Of a stretch of 64,000 nt of DNA, positions 31,153 to 40,997 are shown one piece after another (within the stretch, counting starts at the first letter, position 1; each line of letters starts with the position of its first letter). The notes beneath the pieces were generated by a model. The model was not told the origin of the DNA, made no database searches, and saw only the letters and a program-made list of their open reading frames with translations. The position numbers and the translations under genes are program-made. This stretch comes from Prorocentrum cordatum. Its lineage: Eukaryota > Sar > Dinophyceae > Prorocentrales > Prorocentraceae. The stretch is from assembly GCA_963575745.1 (NCBI GenBank), contig CAUYUJ010015504.1, positions 156,411-220,410 of the forward strand, written 5' to 3'.

Positions 31153-31174
31153 CTTGATCCAAAATGGCTACGGG
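31153..31174 (-). other. DinoSL (spliced leader) relic
   Basis: The minus strand reads C, then CCGTAGCCATTTTGG, then A, then TCAAG. The dinoflagellate spliced leader from memory is D-CCGTAGCCATTTTGG-C-TCAAG, so 20 of the 21 fixed positions match (position 17 is A for C). It is followed by TCCTGG and not by a GT donor, so it is not an SL RNA gene. It is the expected 5' end of a trans-spliced mRNA reinserted by reverse transcription. It marks the start of element E and the edge of the A+C-rich block. Confidence 0.88.
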
Positions 31175-31229
31175 CGCGCTGGCACCTCGCGCGGCTTCGC
31201 ACAGTGGCGAGGATGGCAATCGCCAGTGG

Positions 31230-31454
31230 TTAGGGGCGTAGTCGGGTGTCGTCGTCGTTGGGCTTGTCGAGGAACTGGATTCTGAAATCGTTGGCCGAAG
31301 TGGTCTCCCCCTGATTGTCCACGACCGTGTTGTAGCTGACCTGTAGTTTCCCTGCCATCGTGGCGAGGGTGTTGAGCTTGTCCAGGATGTCGTGGTAGTG
31401 GACGCGGTGCTCGATGATGGTGTCGGCAATCAGGGCCTGGTTGCTGCTTCGCAT
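31230..31454 (-). CDS. Unbroken small reading frame in block D, 74 aa
   Basis: ATG to stop. It contains ALIADTIIEHRVHYHDILDK, a helix-like segment, then KLQVSYNTVVDN. No family is recognised. It is the last coding-like segment before the composition changes at the DinoSL. The tandem arrangement with the 71-aa frame may be original or may reflect a stop gained by an indel. Confidence 0.35.
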   Translation of the reverse strand: MRSSNQALIADTIIEHRVHYHDILDKLNTLATMAGKLQVSYNTVVDNQGETTSANDFRIQFLDKPNDDDTRLRP

Positions 31455-31483
31455 GTTGCGGGTTGAGTCGTGGTACCGTGTGC

Positions 31484-31699
31484 TCAGAGCTCGTTCTTGC
31501 GGGTGAAGGACATGTTGAGCATTGTGACCTCATCGCCCTCGTCGTCAGTGATGGTGCCGCGGACAAGGGAGTCCGCTAGCTTGGCGTGGTAAGGGTAGCG
31601 CATGGTGGCTCCCATAGGGAAGGTGATCGCGTCGGGGTTTACCTTCTCCTCGGTGGCCGTCGTGACTTGGAACCATTCAGCGGGCTTCCGGGGCTCCAC
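31484..31699 (-). CDS. Unbroken small reading frame in block D, 71 aa
   Basis: ATG to TGA. It reads as a natural, charged protein, for example EKVNPDAITFPMGATMRYPY and a C-terminal TDDEGDEVTMLNMSFTRKNE. No family is recognised. It could be the intact C-terminal end of the block D protein and not a separate gene. The next small frame starts only about 30 nt downstream. Confidence 0.35.
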   Translation of the reverse strand: MEPRKPAEWFQVTTATEEKVNPDAITFPMGATMRYPYHAKLADSLVRGTITDDEGDEVTMLNMSFTRKNEL

Positions 31700-32644
31700 T
31701 TGTATCGGAGGAGGTTGGCTGTCGTTTGCGATATGAGTATTGATGCTTGCCGTCGGGTCGCAAGTGCTGGATGCAATAGTGTGCGTGCGTTGTTACCCTG
31801 CCGTGGATGCTCCCAGCCGTGTGCTCGCATCGTCGCAGTCGGCCTTGTCTTTTGCTTGCGATGTCTAATATTATTTGAAAATCGGTCTGGTGGGTGGGGC
31901 TTTGCATCTTACTGGCTGAGGGTCTGGGCCTGGCGTGCTTCGAGGAGAGACTTGGTGAGCTGGGCTGAATGTCGCGGGCGAGGGGGTGGTTGCTGGCATT
32001 GTGCTGGTCGTTGTACTGCCGCTGCTGGAAGGCATGGTCGCGCGAGCCATTTGGGCTGTATTTTCGGTTGCGGTCGTCGGTGTAGTTTGCTCTTTGTGGG
32101 TGGCTCCTGCCTCTGAAGTCGGTTCCCGCTTGGGGGGCATCTCGATGTGGTTCTCGCGCTCGAAGATGCTGTGGTCGTCGCATGGTGCAAATGTGGGTTT
32201 CGGGCTGCGTATTTGCTTCCTGCGATGAAGAGCGTGGCATGCGCTGGAGGGTGTGGGCCCATCTCGCGTATAGGTGCGACCACGAGCAAGTTGTCGCCGA
32301 ACATGATGAAGGGCTTGGTGTCTTGGATCAGCTTGAGGTGGGAGAAGAGCCAGCCTTGTACTTGCTCGCTGTAACATAGGCGTGCCTGGTCGACCCATTC
32401 GTGGAAGCCTGGGCCACGTAGGTAGTTGGCCCACATCTTTTCGAGTAGGTCGTGGATCGTAAGTGTCCTGGCTTTGTCAACCTGCTCGCGCCTGGCTTGG
32501 TGTTCTGGCGTTTTGGGGGGGCAGTCGGTGGGGAATGGGGGTGCATCGGGTTCAGGCTGTGGTAGAAGCAGCCGTCCCAAGTGATGCTGAAGGCCTCGAT
32601 GTTCTGGTCGGTGAGCTGCCGAGCACAGCATGGTTCGTAGCTGG

Positions 32645-32725
32645 GGACGCCTGGGAACTCCCACTGAGTGGTGCCTGTGTCCTTATTGTGGTAATAGGCG
32701 AGGCTTCTCGTTGCGCCAGCGTGCG
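32645..32725 (-). other. WW-domain-like motif in block D
   Basis: One minus frame reads DRARWRNEKPR; after a one-base shift the next reads AYYHNKDTGTTQWEFPG. Together these match the core of a WW domain: first Trp (complement of 32716-32718), Tyr-Tyr, His-Asn, Thr-Gly, second Trp (complement of 32661-32663) and Pro. The first-Trp to Tyr-Tyr distance is shorter than usual. WW domains bind proline-rich peptides, and Pro-rich segments flank it in the same block. Confidence 0.55.
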
Positions 32726-34765
32726 CGGTCCGGCCATATGGTAACCTCCCATGGTGAGATGGGTCGGGTGGGAGAGTGTCGCCTTGCTTATACGTTGGCG
32801 GGTCGCATGGGCTGCGGAAGCCTCGGTTGGCCCCTGGCGTTTTTGTTGTAATTTGCATGGGGGTTCTGCATGGGGGTGGGCCAGGCGGTCGGGGCGACTG
32901 GTTAGGGGTCGGGGCGTTGGTCTGCTGGCGCATGAGCTGGAGGACGTTCGGCGCAATATAATTGGCATGTTTTGGCGGAGTTGTGGAGTGGATCTTCGCC
33001 GGGTGAGCTGTATGTCGGTGCGCGTAGTAGTCGCGCGCGCTGGGCGTTGTACTTGTTGTGCTCGAGCCCCAGGGGGAGCCGCGCGCCAATCGGGGAAGTT
33101 GTGGGCCCAGTTGATGGGCTGAAGGCCTTCGTTGCGCAGCCTGTGGCAATAGTGAAACAGGTGTCGTGTGCTGTCGCCCTCCTCGTCGCCGATGGGATAC
33201 TGCCTTGCTTTGTGGGCCTCATGGTCGGATAGCTGGTCGATGTCGGTAACCTCTATCGGCATGATGCCGCCAAGTATGATCTCAACATGTTGCTTGTACT
33301 CTGGTGCTTCGTAGTCGGGTCGCTGTCTCGTCTGTGGGGGCATCCCCATCGGGGGTGGACCCCGCGTTGTGGACGATGTTATCCCGCCTGGTGGCCTCAG
33401 TGTGGACGTTTGTCGTCCCGTCGATTCTCGTTGCGCATGTCTCCGAAATAGTCGTGGCCCCCTGCAGAACTTGCGTTGGGTAGCTGATGAGAGCGTTGTC
33501 GATGATGGCGGGCCGCTTGGGCAGGTCACTGATTGGCGCGCTCAGCCTCAGGATCGTCACGTGGTCGATTTCCTTCGTTGGTAGTGGTGGCGCGCGGCGT
33601 GTCCCTGTCGATGCCAGTAGCAGCGTGGTGCCCCGTTGGTGGCATGGATATACTGGTACCCGTTGTCCTCTAGGGTCCGTCCCGTCACAATGTAGTCCAC
33701 CTAATTGTTTGTGGCGTAATGCGGTGGCGATCGATGGGTAAGACGTAGTTGTCAGTATATGGGTGTAGTGCTCCTCCTCGGCGGGGTTCAATGCTGTCTC
33801 TTGCGCATGCCGATGGCATCCCTATCTCGGAGGTCGGATGCAAGGTGCCGTAGATGTCGGTGACCGCCGCGATGTAGACCTTCTGGTTGTATCGCTCGGT
33901 GTTGCTGTGGATGGTTTTGCGTTCTATCTCCTCGAAGTTGCGGCACTTCTCCATGTCCTTCTTTTTGAAGATGTGTGGGGTCTGTAGATTGGTGAACAGC
34001 TCCTCGTCCTTGTTCTTCCACGGCGTTGCTTTTAGCTGCGGCGGGTCGGCGCTTGCGAAAGGTAGGATGTCTTGTCGTTCCAAGCTGTGGACGGGTGCCT
34101 TCATGGAGCCGCGGTCGCTAGCGGCGTCTCCTGATGCGCGGTGCGTTGTGGCGGAGCGGTCGCGCGGGCAGTTGGCAGGTCTGCCCATCCAATGGTCTGT
34201 GTCGGTTCACATCTCGCTGTTGGAGTGGACGAGAAAATTGTCGTAAACGGTGCTCCAACTCTCCTCGACCGTGTCCTTCCAGCATTCCCCCGTTGCGGCG
34301 AAGTAGGCGATGTCGATGCGGTAGCGGTAAGTGTTTCGCACGAACCTGCCCCTCGCTGCGGCGGGGGCGCATATGTGGCCCAGGTCGAGGTAGACGTGCG
34401 TATAGTGGCGCGCGAGGGCGTCGGATGCGTTGATTCCTTGCGATGGCCTTGCAATGCGCGAGCACGCAGTAGCTTCTTGTGGTTCGGCTCGGGGGTCTCC
34501 TGGAGTGTAGACGAGCGCATTCTTGCTCTAGCAGCCCTTGCTGTTGGACACGAGGGTAGGCATCCCCTCTTGTTGGTACTCTGGCGGGGCCACGCCCCGC
34601 GTCTTACGTGGGGCTGCGTGAAATGGCTGCGGCCCGTTGTTCGTTAGCGTGGTCGAGGTCCTTAACTCCGTTGGCGCAGCAGAACTTGACCACATTGGAG
34701 TCGATGAACTTCGGTAGCTTGCCCAAGACTTCTACGGGTACTCAACTGTATTCGTCTTGATCTTC

Positions 34766-35089
34766 TTGAGGTAGGGTGATCCGCTGGGGGCGGAGATCCA
34801 GCGGGGGCTGCGCGGTGCGCTGCGCTTGGCAATGAGGCGCGCCAAGGGCGCGCTGGTCAGCTCGGGCTAACTTCTTGAGCCGAGGCCGGCCAACGTTTGG
34901 TGATATGTGGGTTGCTGTTTGCTGGTGACGGATTGAAGGGTGGCATCTTACTAGCAGGGCGGGCGACCGGGCGCCGCGGTGAGGCGTGCCAGAATAAATG
35001 CTAAGGTAGCAGCCTGTATCCTAAGCAATGGACCGCAATGGTCCGCATCGCGGGGTGGCCACCGCCCGTCGGGATCATCCTGCTGTGCT
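34766..35089. other. Junction between block D and element A
   Basis: Minus strand still A+C-rich. A KIKTNTVEYP-like segment near 34.77 kb probably belongs to block D. No other feature. Confidence 0.4.
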
Positions 35090-35240
35090 TCATTGCCGCC
35101 TGTGAGAGTTAAGCATGGCGTCGTAGCACGGGTCCAACGGGATATATAACTCCGCAAAGCCGCCTTCCACGCCCCAGTTCTCGCGGCCTCGCGGTTTTGT
35201 CCATCTGTGGCGGATGGCGTCTATCATGGCGTGAGCAAGT
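35087..35240 (-). pseudogene. Element A C-terminal segment
   Basis: The minus strand reads MIDAIRHRWTKPRGREN, then WGVEGGFAELYIPLDPCYDA, then MLNSHRRQ and TGA. This is a clean coding stretch without known motifs and probably the end of the element A polyprotein. Confidence 0.45.
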
Positions 35241-35482
35241 AGTCAACGCACCTCGGCGGCGTGCGTCTTGGCGGTGGAGCTCTCCCACGAGCCGTCGGCC
35301 CCCCCCCCGCTGAGAAGGTGGCGGACGCCTATGCCATCGTTAGATCTTCCGTTTTTTTGGATAGTAGTGTTATCGCCCGTCGTATTTCTGGTACATGTAC
35401 TATGGGGGGGGGTGTAGTAGGTGCCACGGCTGTCCGTCCATCCACGCATTGGCACCCACCCCGTCAAACCCACTCAGGTGCG

Positions 35483-35833
35483 TTAGCTCTGGTAGTCGCC
35501 AGCAGCTTGCTGTGTCTCTCGTCGTTGACTGTGGCGGGGCGCTCCATGGTCATGGGGGCCTTCGCGTTGGTGCATATGTATGCGATGAGGACGGTGGTGC
35601 GCAATAGCTGGTTGCCGTTGTGTAGTGGATCGGGCTGCCGTAGTGACAGATGCCGCGGCCCCCAGGGCTGTTGTCGGCCCCCCCCGAGGTCGCGGCTGGT
35701 GCCCGCCCCATGTCTCGCAAGGTGGTCCAGCTACGATCGCGGCGGCGCGACCGCGCGGGAGCTGGTCTCTCCAGAACTGCATGGCGCCCCATCTCGCGAG
35801 GCTCCCCTTGATCTCGTCGTGGGCGATGCCCAT
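35483..35833 (-). pseudogene. Element A GPPCETW domain
   Basis: Open frame of 117 codons. It contains KGSLARWGAMQFWRDQLPRG and then AAIVAGPPCETWGG (GPPCETW at about 35708-35728). In the next frame it continues with GNQLLRTTVLIAYICTNAKA and PMTMERPA. A PPC motif followed by a conserved M-E-x-P is a pattern I associate with C-terminal domains of dinoflagellate LINE polyproteins. The GPPC box resembles motif IV of cytosine-5 DNA methyltransferases, but other methyltransferase motifs were not found, so the biochemical role is open. Confidence 0.55.
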
Positions 35834-36099
35834 TGAGAGTGCTATAATGCCGTCGCCGTTGGAACTGGAGTTCTCTACCCAGTGTTGCGCGTCGCGTCTG
35901 CGCCTGCGTCCGCTGCGTGGGATAACGTGTATCTGGGCTCCTCGGGCGCAGGGCCGGGTCTCGCATCCACTGGTGCTGTGGCAGGTACGGGCATCTCTCC
36001 TGCAACGCCGTGGTCCTTGACGTTCAACGGCGGTATGTCCGTCTTGTAGCTGGCGATGCGGGCGTGGAGCGGATGTAGTCCAGTCTTAATGTTGACGCT

Positions 36100-36380
36100 T
36101 TGCTCGTCGCGAATGGCTCCTCTGCTCGTTGCTGCGATTGCCTCGTCGCGCCCGTCTGCGTCTCGCTTCCGTGGTGCTGCTCGCGCAGTGCACGCGAGTT
36201 GGTGTTTGACGAGTCGTCCAAGTGCGTGGCATTCGCTGGTGCACGTCAAGCATCTCGCTCCGTGGGCGCATCTGGCCGGGCGGTCATCTGTCGGGCGGAT
36301 TTTGTTCCACGCGGACGTAGGAGGCGCTCATCTCTGTGAAGGTGGCGCTACACTCGTAGCACATGATCGCGTAGTCGTTG
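36100..36380 (-). other. Element A Cys/His zinc-finger region
   Basis: One frame has CYECSATFTEM (near 36.36 kb) and a shifted frame has CLTCTSECHALGRLVKHQLA followed by Cys (near 36.25-36.20). The spacing C-x2-C-x12-H-x4-C fits a C2HC finger. Fingers here in LINEs probably bind nucleic acid. The first Cys pair may be half of a second finger broken by an indel. Confidence 0.6.
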
Positions 36381-36399
36381 TGGTCGTTGTCGGTCATGG

Positions 36400-38490
36400 A
36401 TTGTGGGGCGAGGTCGTTGCTTTGGTGAGGTCGCAGGCTGTTGTGCTATTGTCGTAGGTGCTCTTGGCCTCGGTAGCGTCGCATGTGGCGTTGCGTCGCC
36501 GCTTTGGCCTGTGAAGTGAAGACTTGAGGCGCCCTGTGGATCGAGCTGGGGGCGGGGTCGAGGTCCACGGTGGGGCGCAGCTTGTGCTTGTCGTCGAGGT
36601 ATGTCCACATCCACTGTCTGTCGTCGCATAACATGTGCCCCGATGACGAATTGCGGCTGAGGTTGGCTTCGGTACTTCGCACTAGTATGTTCGGGGCATG
36701 TTTAGGAGTCTCGGTAGATATCACAGCCTGAAGATGCGCGTGGCGATGTGCGACCCTGGTCCTTCTACCTCGGTAAGTTCTTTGCCGTTGTTAATATGCT
36801 GGCCGTCGTGGTTGTGGGCCCTGCATCCAGCTGCCATCCTGTATCTTTTCAGGCATTCGGTCTCAATGGTCCGAAGCTGCCCCTGGTTGAGAGGGTTCCA
36901 GCTATTCGAGTTGTAGAATGGGGCCGAGTCTTCCTGTCGATCCTCAGCTGTTTTCGCTTGTGGACCTGCTTGCGCCGCGGGGCTCTGCTCGCTGCAACCT
37001 TAGAAATTATCCGCTGGGTTTCTGGTCCTTGTCCTCCGTCGTATGTTGCAGTGCCTGGCGATATCTGGTGATCGGCAAAATCGGTTGGCTCGCTGAGGTG
37101 CTTATTCTCGATGTGTGCGATGTTGTTTCTGGCAAGTTGCTCCTTGGCTGTTCTATTTTGGCGCCCGCGCCGAGCAACGTGGTCTTTCTGGCGTGGAGCC
37201 GCATGCCGTGGGCCATGGTCAATTTGACTACGGTGTTGGAGAGCGTCTTCGCCGTGCTGATAATCTCAGGTGGCGCGCTGTGTCGCATGCGGGCGTGGGC
37301 ATCCACGTCGTCCACGAAGAGGTGTCAATAAGTTGTGCTCCTCCGTCCTCGCCGTCTCTTGCACGTCTGCTCTTGGAGAAGATGTATTCCTGGTGTCCTG
37401 TGTCGATGTCGATGCGCAAAGTGCTGTCGATCATGTCCCCCGCGATATGTCGCGTAACCTTTGCGAAGGGGCAAGTGACGGCGAGGTCTGACGCTAGTAG
37501 TCCAGGCCGGGTGCCAATGCGAGGCTGCGCCGTCCTGGTGGATACTTTGGTGGTGGACCACATGTCTGCGTGCGCGTCTTGTAGTAGGGGTGCTCATCGT
37601 CCACGCCGTGGTTGAATATAGGCACTCCTTCCATAGCCATCTGAAGTGCGGGATGGAATGGTTCGGGTATGTTGGTGTCGTGTAGCCGGTCGTTGAACTC
37701 CTCTGGTGTGTGTGGGAGCTGGAAGACATAATGCAGCACGACTCTGTAGAAGGCGCCCTTGAAGTCCAAGTAGAGGATCATAACTGACTCGCCTCTCCCT
37801 CTCTCTCTCTGAGGTGGTCCATGACGCCGGGGGTCGCATGTGTGACAAAGTCGGTGGACTGATGTGGTCGCGCGCCACATTGTGCGTCTCGTAATAATTG
37901 CGCCGTATTCTTGAGTCGGGTACGTAGGAAGCGGTGGTGGCGCTTAGCTATGATGCTGTTGGGCAGTATCATCCGTCTCGCTTGTAGGTCTGGTTCGGCA
38001 GCGTTGGGCTTAGAGAGTGACGTTTGCCATCCTCCTTTGTAGGAGATTGATTCCACCGTCGCCATGTGCGCCTATACTAGGAATGGGTGGCATTGACGCG
38101 GTCGTGCAGTAGTCATAGATGAGGTTGTCAGGGCCGCCGTTCCTTCCTTGCTTCGCCTGCGTGAACTGGCGCTTCGTCTTTTCTTTGGTTATGATGTCGT
38201 GGAGCGGTGTGTCGTACAGCGTTCGGAGATGGCTTCGTGGTTGGCGTGGTGGTTGTGCGTGTCGGCGATGTCTTGCGGGCTCATGATTTTCGGGTGCTTT
38301 GCGATGGCGAAAAGGTCAAGCTCTGCTTCCGTCTGGTGCTGTTGATCATGAAGAAGTTGACCGTCAGGGCCACTGACGTGTAGGTGTTCAGCTGTGGTGC
38401 GCCCTGGTCTGCCTCCATACCTCAGGAGCCTTTTGATGTCAGCCCATGCTCTTCTAGAGTCGTTGTTAATGTAGGCGTCCTTTGCACATG
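36400..38490 (-). pseudogene. Element A reverse transcriptase, frame-shifted
   Basis: Segments in order on the minus strand: RRAWADIKRLLRYGG (about 38.45 kb, N-terminal linker); KRQFTQAKQGRNGGPDNLIY (about 38.15, domain 0/1); YKGGWQTSLSKPN and RRMILPNSIIAKRHHRFLR (38.04-37.92, domains 1/2); MILYLDFKGAFYRVVLHYVF (about 37.78-37.72, motif A, Asp at 37764-37766); RIGTRPG (about 37.51, motif B); FVDDVDAHARM (about 37.31, motif C, both Asp present) followed by GMRLHARKTTLL (domain D); RYR then YDGGQGPETQR (about 37.05, domain E); WNPLNQGQLRTIETECLKRY (about 36.89) and LCDDRQWMWTYLDD (about 36.62), which are post-RT motifs. At least five frame changes are needed to read through. Confidence 0.8.
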
Positions 38491-38580
38491 CTCCTGCTCC
38501 TCCTCCTCCTCCACGACTTTATCGTCGTGTAGCTGGTGAAATTAAAATCCCCCTTCGTGCCAGCAGGAAGGAAACAGATC

Positions 38581-38985
38581 ATCGCCCCCCTTGGCCGGTA
38601 CTGCCGCCAATCTGCACGAAATCCTACACCCCACCCACATGCCTGCTCAGTGGGCCTCTGACCTCGTCCCCCTTCTGACCTTCCTCTTCCTCCTCCTCAT
38701 CATCATCACCATCTTCCTCCTCCTCACCTTCATCCTCCTCCATATCCGCCTCCAATTCCTCACCTCCATCCTCCTTTCTCCTCGTCCTCGTCTTCCTCTT
38801 CGCCATATTATCTTTCCTCGTCATTATTTCTCCTCCCCCTCCTCGCACCGAGCGAAAGGCTCCAGGCCTGCCTCCTTGCTGAGCTGGGTGCAGGAGTTCC
38901 GCAGGCTTGCGAAGAATTCGATGGCACCGACCCAGAAGTAGTGCACCTGCGGCGAGGCAATGCCTACTCCTTTCACTCGTCCACC
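38581..38985. other. No gene; pyrimidine-rich
   Basis: CTTCCTCCTC-type sequence from 38680 to 38780 and a spacer leading to the CTC array. Confidence 0.55.
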
Positions 38986-39178
38986 TCTTCCTCCTCCTCC
39001 TCCTCCTCCTCCTCCTCCTCCTCCTCCTCCTCCTCCTCCTCCTCCTCCTCCTCCTCCTCCTCCTCCTCCTCCTCCTCCTCCTCCTCCCCCCTCCTCCCCC
39101 TCCTCCTCCTCCTCCTCCTCCTCCCCCTCCTCCTCCCCCTCCTCTTCCTCCTCCCCCTCCTCCTCCTCCTCCTCCTAG
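38986..39178. repeat. CTC microsatellite
   Basis: About 190 bp of CTC, pure to about 39086 and then with CCC interruptions. Confidence 0.97.
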
Positions 39179-39224
39179 AAGCCGCCTTCCCAGCTCCAGG
39201 GGCTTGGGAGCGGGTGCCAAGTAC

Positions 39225-40690
39225 CTATCCTATTCTTGTCCGGGGTGCCAACTGCAGGACCTGGGGCGCTCGTGTCGACTGCCGACACCGTGGCTCCCAG
39301 AAGCCGACGGTCAAGGCGCCGCCAGAGCGTGCACGTCAGCCTGCTCGTGGTGCAAAGCAGGGCTGGACCTAAGCGTTGTTGTTCGTTCTGTTGTCGTTGT
39401 GGGTCTCGTGTTGCTCTACCTGAGCTCCTGCACCTCCCTGCCAGAGCGAAAAACAAGCCACAGCCGACGTCCAGCAAGCCAGCGTTTAGGTCCAGCCCTG
39501 TTGCAAAGACCCGTGGTAAGGGCCGCGAGTCGCTGGCACTACAAGATGTGCCAGCCAAGCCGAAACCCAAGGAGAAGCCCAAGGAAAAAGAGAGCAAGGA
39601 TGAGGAGAAGAAAACGAATGAGGTGCAAGAGGACGAGCATCGTTCGGCCACGGACCCGCTGGATCTCCAACCTGCTTTGCCGAGTGTTGCGCGACAGCAC
39701 TCTCGGTGGAGACCACCACCGTCCTCATCGGCCTCAGAGGTCGAGATCGAGAGCTGCAATGGAACAAGTCTCTGCGAAAGTGGAGGCAATGAACACGATC
39801 GTCCTGAACCGATACGATGCTGCAAAGGACCATTCCAATGCAGCCCTGGAGGTCTCGACCACGCTGACCATGCTGTTCGGCTCTCGTGGCTTGAAGACGC
39901 AGCTGAGAAAGCAGCAGGAAGCCTGCGAGAGGGCCGAGAAGAAGCGCCTGGTCAAGGCGAACGAGGCGGTCGACGAGTTGAACTCCCAGATGAAGCAGGC
40001 GAGGGAGGACGTCGAGAGAGCCGAGCGCGACTCGGCCACATGGGCCAGGCGAGCAACGAGATCAAGGAGCTGATGAAGGCCGAGGAGGAGCAGACAGCGG
40101 CAGCAGCCCGTGCGACGGCGGCGGCCGAGGCAGCAGCGCGCGGGCCCGACGAACCCGTGGCAGCGGCGCTCGCGGTGCCCGCAGCGGCGGCGGCCCCCCC
40201 GGAGGCTGGGGCCGGGGCAGGCGTCAGGGGGGCGCCCCGAGCTCCGCCCTCGGCGCGCTGGCGGCCCGCCAGCAGACGACTGCGGCCACGCTGGCCCAGC
40301 TCCGGGGCCCGCGGGGCGCCCTCCACAGCCCCCGGCGCTCCGGGCGGGCGGAGGCCAGAGCCGCCCAGAGGTTCCTGCTCCGTGAGCCGCCTTCGCCGGC
40401 GGGCGGCCAGCCCCGAGCGCCCGTCTCTTCGGCCCGGGCAGCGAGCGCCGCCCCTCGCGCCAGAGCCTGAGCAGGAGGTGCCACCACTGGAATACAGCAA
40501 GTGCCGCCTCCCGGACGGCATGGACCCCGGCAGCAGCCCTCGCAACCAGCGGGAGCAGCAGCGGCGGGGCCTGGCGCGGGAGATGGGGGCCTCAGGGAAC
40601 GCTCCACGAGACACTCGCCCATGCGCTTGGGGGATCCCCATGTGGACGAGGCGACAGACGGATGGGCCCGGTCGAAGAGCCGTGCGCGCT
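39225..40690 (+). pseudogene. Element B ORF1-like zinc-ribbon and coiled-coil protein
   Basis: Segments in order: GANCRTWGARVDCRHRGSQK (39.24-39.31 kb, a ribbon-like pattern with some Cys replaced by Arg), ARAKNKPQPTSSK, a Lys/Glu linker with VPAKPKPKEKPKEKESKDEE (about 39.55), then after a frame change near 39755 a coiled coil starting MEQVSAKVEAMNTIVLNRYD (ATG near 39758) through LRKQQEACERAEKKRLVKAN and ELNSQMKQAREDVERAERD (to 40.03). A further frame change leads to ASNEIKELMKAEEEQTAAAA and an Ala/Pro/Gly-rich tail. The layout resembles the coiled-coil part of element C. Such proteins usually bind and oligomerise on element RNA. Confidence 0.5.
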
Positions 40691-40900
40691 CAGCTGGGCG
40701 CCCTTTAGCCTGACGTCCGCTGCTCTGCCCGATGTTGCCCCCTTGTGTTGCCTTTTTCCGAGGGTGCTCAGTGCGCGCAGCGGCCTGACACAACCGCAGC
40801 TTCTGTCCGACATGTTGATTTCTTTTCCGTTCAAGCATCTGTAGAATCCCTTCTACGGCCATGGCCAGTCCACGTTCCGATGTTGTGTGGTGTGTAAGTG

Positions 40901-40903
40901 CTC

Positions 40904-40934
<31 letters not shown>

Positions 40935-40935
40935 G
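40901..40935. repeat. CT microsatellite
   Basis: About 16 CT dinucleotides with one CG interruption, just upstream of the RNase H module. Confidence 0.93.
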
Positions 40936-40997
40936 AATACTTGCACCCATATGCCTCGGAGGTGCTACAACAGCATGTCTCCCTCTTCTTCCTCCAC

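Larger units (their letters stand above)
28202..31174 (-). mobile_element. Element E: decayed LINE with DinoSL relic at its 5' end
   Basis: A minus-strand non-LTR retrotransposon remnant. It starts at the DinoSL relic (31153-31174), has about 430 bp of GC-rich leader, an RT reading frame (to about 29.25 kb) and, after a frameshift, a C-terminal region with a Cys/His cluster ending at 28202. Base composition is balanced GC-rich, unlike the A+C-rich minus strand of block D and element A just upstream. The simplest reading is a trans-spliced element mRNA that was copied back into the genome. It is not functional as sequenced because of the frameshift and the altered RT motif C. Confidence 0.7.
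31230..34765 (-). pseudogene. Block D: unidentified minus-strand coding region broken by frameshifts
   Basis: Some twelve minus-strand segments in changing frames look like real protein. They include LGKLPKFIDSNVVKFCCANG (near 34.75 kb), ARHYTHVYLDLGHICAPAAA with a TGECWKDTVEESWSTVYDNF stretch (34.4-34.2), KNKDEELFTNLQTPHIFKKK (34.0-33.9), VTGRTLEDNGYQYIHATNGA (33.7), KRPAIIDNALISYPTQVLQG (33.5), EYKQHVEIILGGIMPIEVTD (33.3), a WW-like motif (32.7), HDLLEKMWANYLRGPGFHEW (32.45) and KLIQDTKPFIMFGDNLLVVA (32.3). Order and orientation are constant, so this was once one gene or a few adjacent genes. No family is recognised. It lies 3' of element A and directly 5' of the DinoSL of element E, and shares the skewed composition of element A, so it may be a second ORF of the same large element. 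Confidence 0.6.
35090..38580 (-). mobile_element. Element A: large LINE with C-terminal zinc finger and GPPCETW domain, heavily frame-shifted
   Basis: Minus strand, 5' to 3': an APE endonuclease remnant (GDFNF, 38538-38552), a linker (38.49-38.2 kb), a reverse transcriptase (38.2-36.9), a post-RT region (36.9-36.4), a Cys/His finger (36.4-36.1), a GPPCETW domain (35.83-35.48) and a C-terminal segment ending in TGA at 35090-35092. Catalytic aspartates of RT motifs A and C are present but in different frames. Frames change every 100-300 bp while in-segment stops are rare. The 5' side is cut at about 38.58 kb, where unrelated sequence begins. Confidence 0.75.

Noticed and set aside
31153-31174. 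SL RNA gene
   Set aside because: The SL is followed by TCCTGG and not by a GT donor and SL RNA intron, so it is an mRNA-derived relic.
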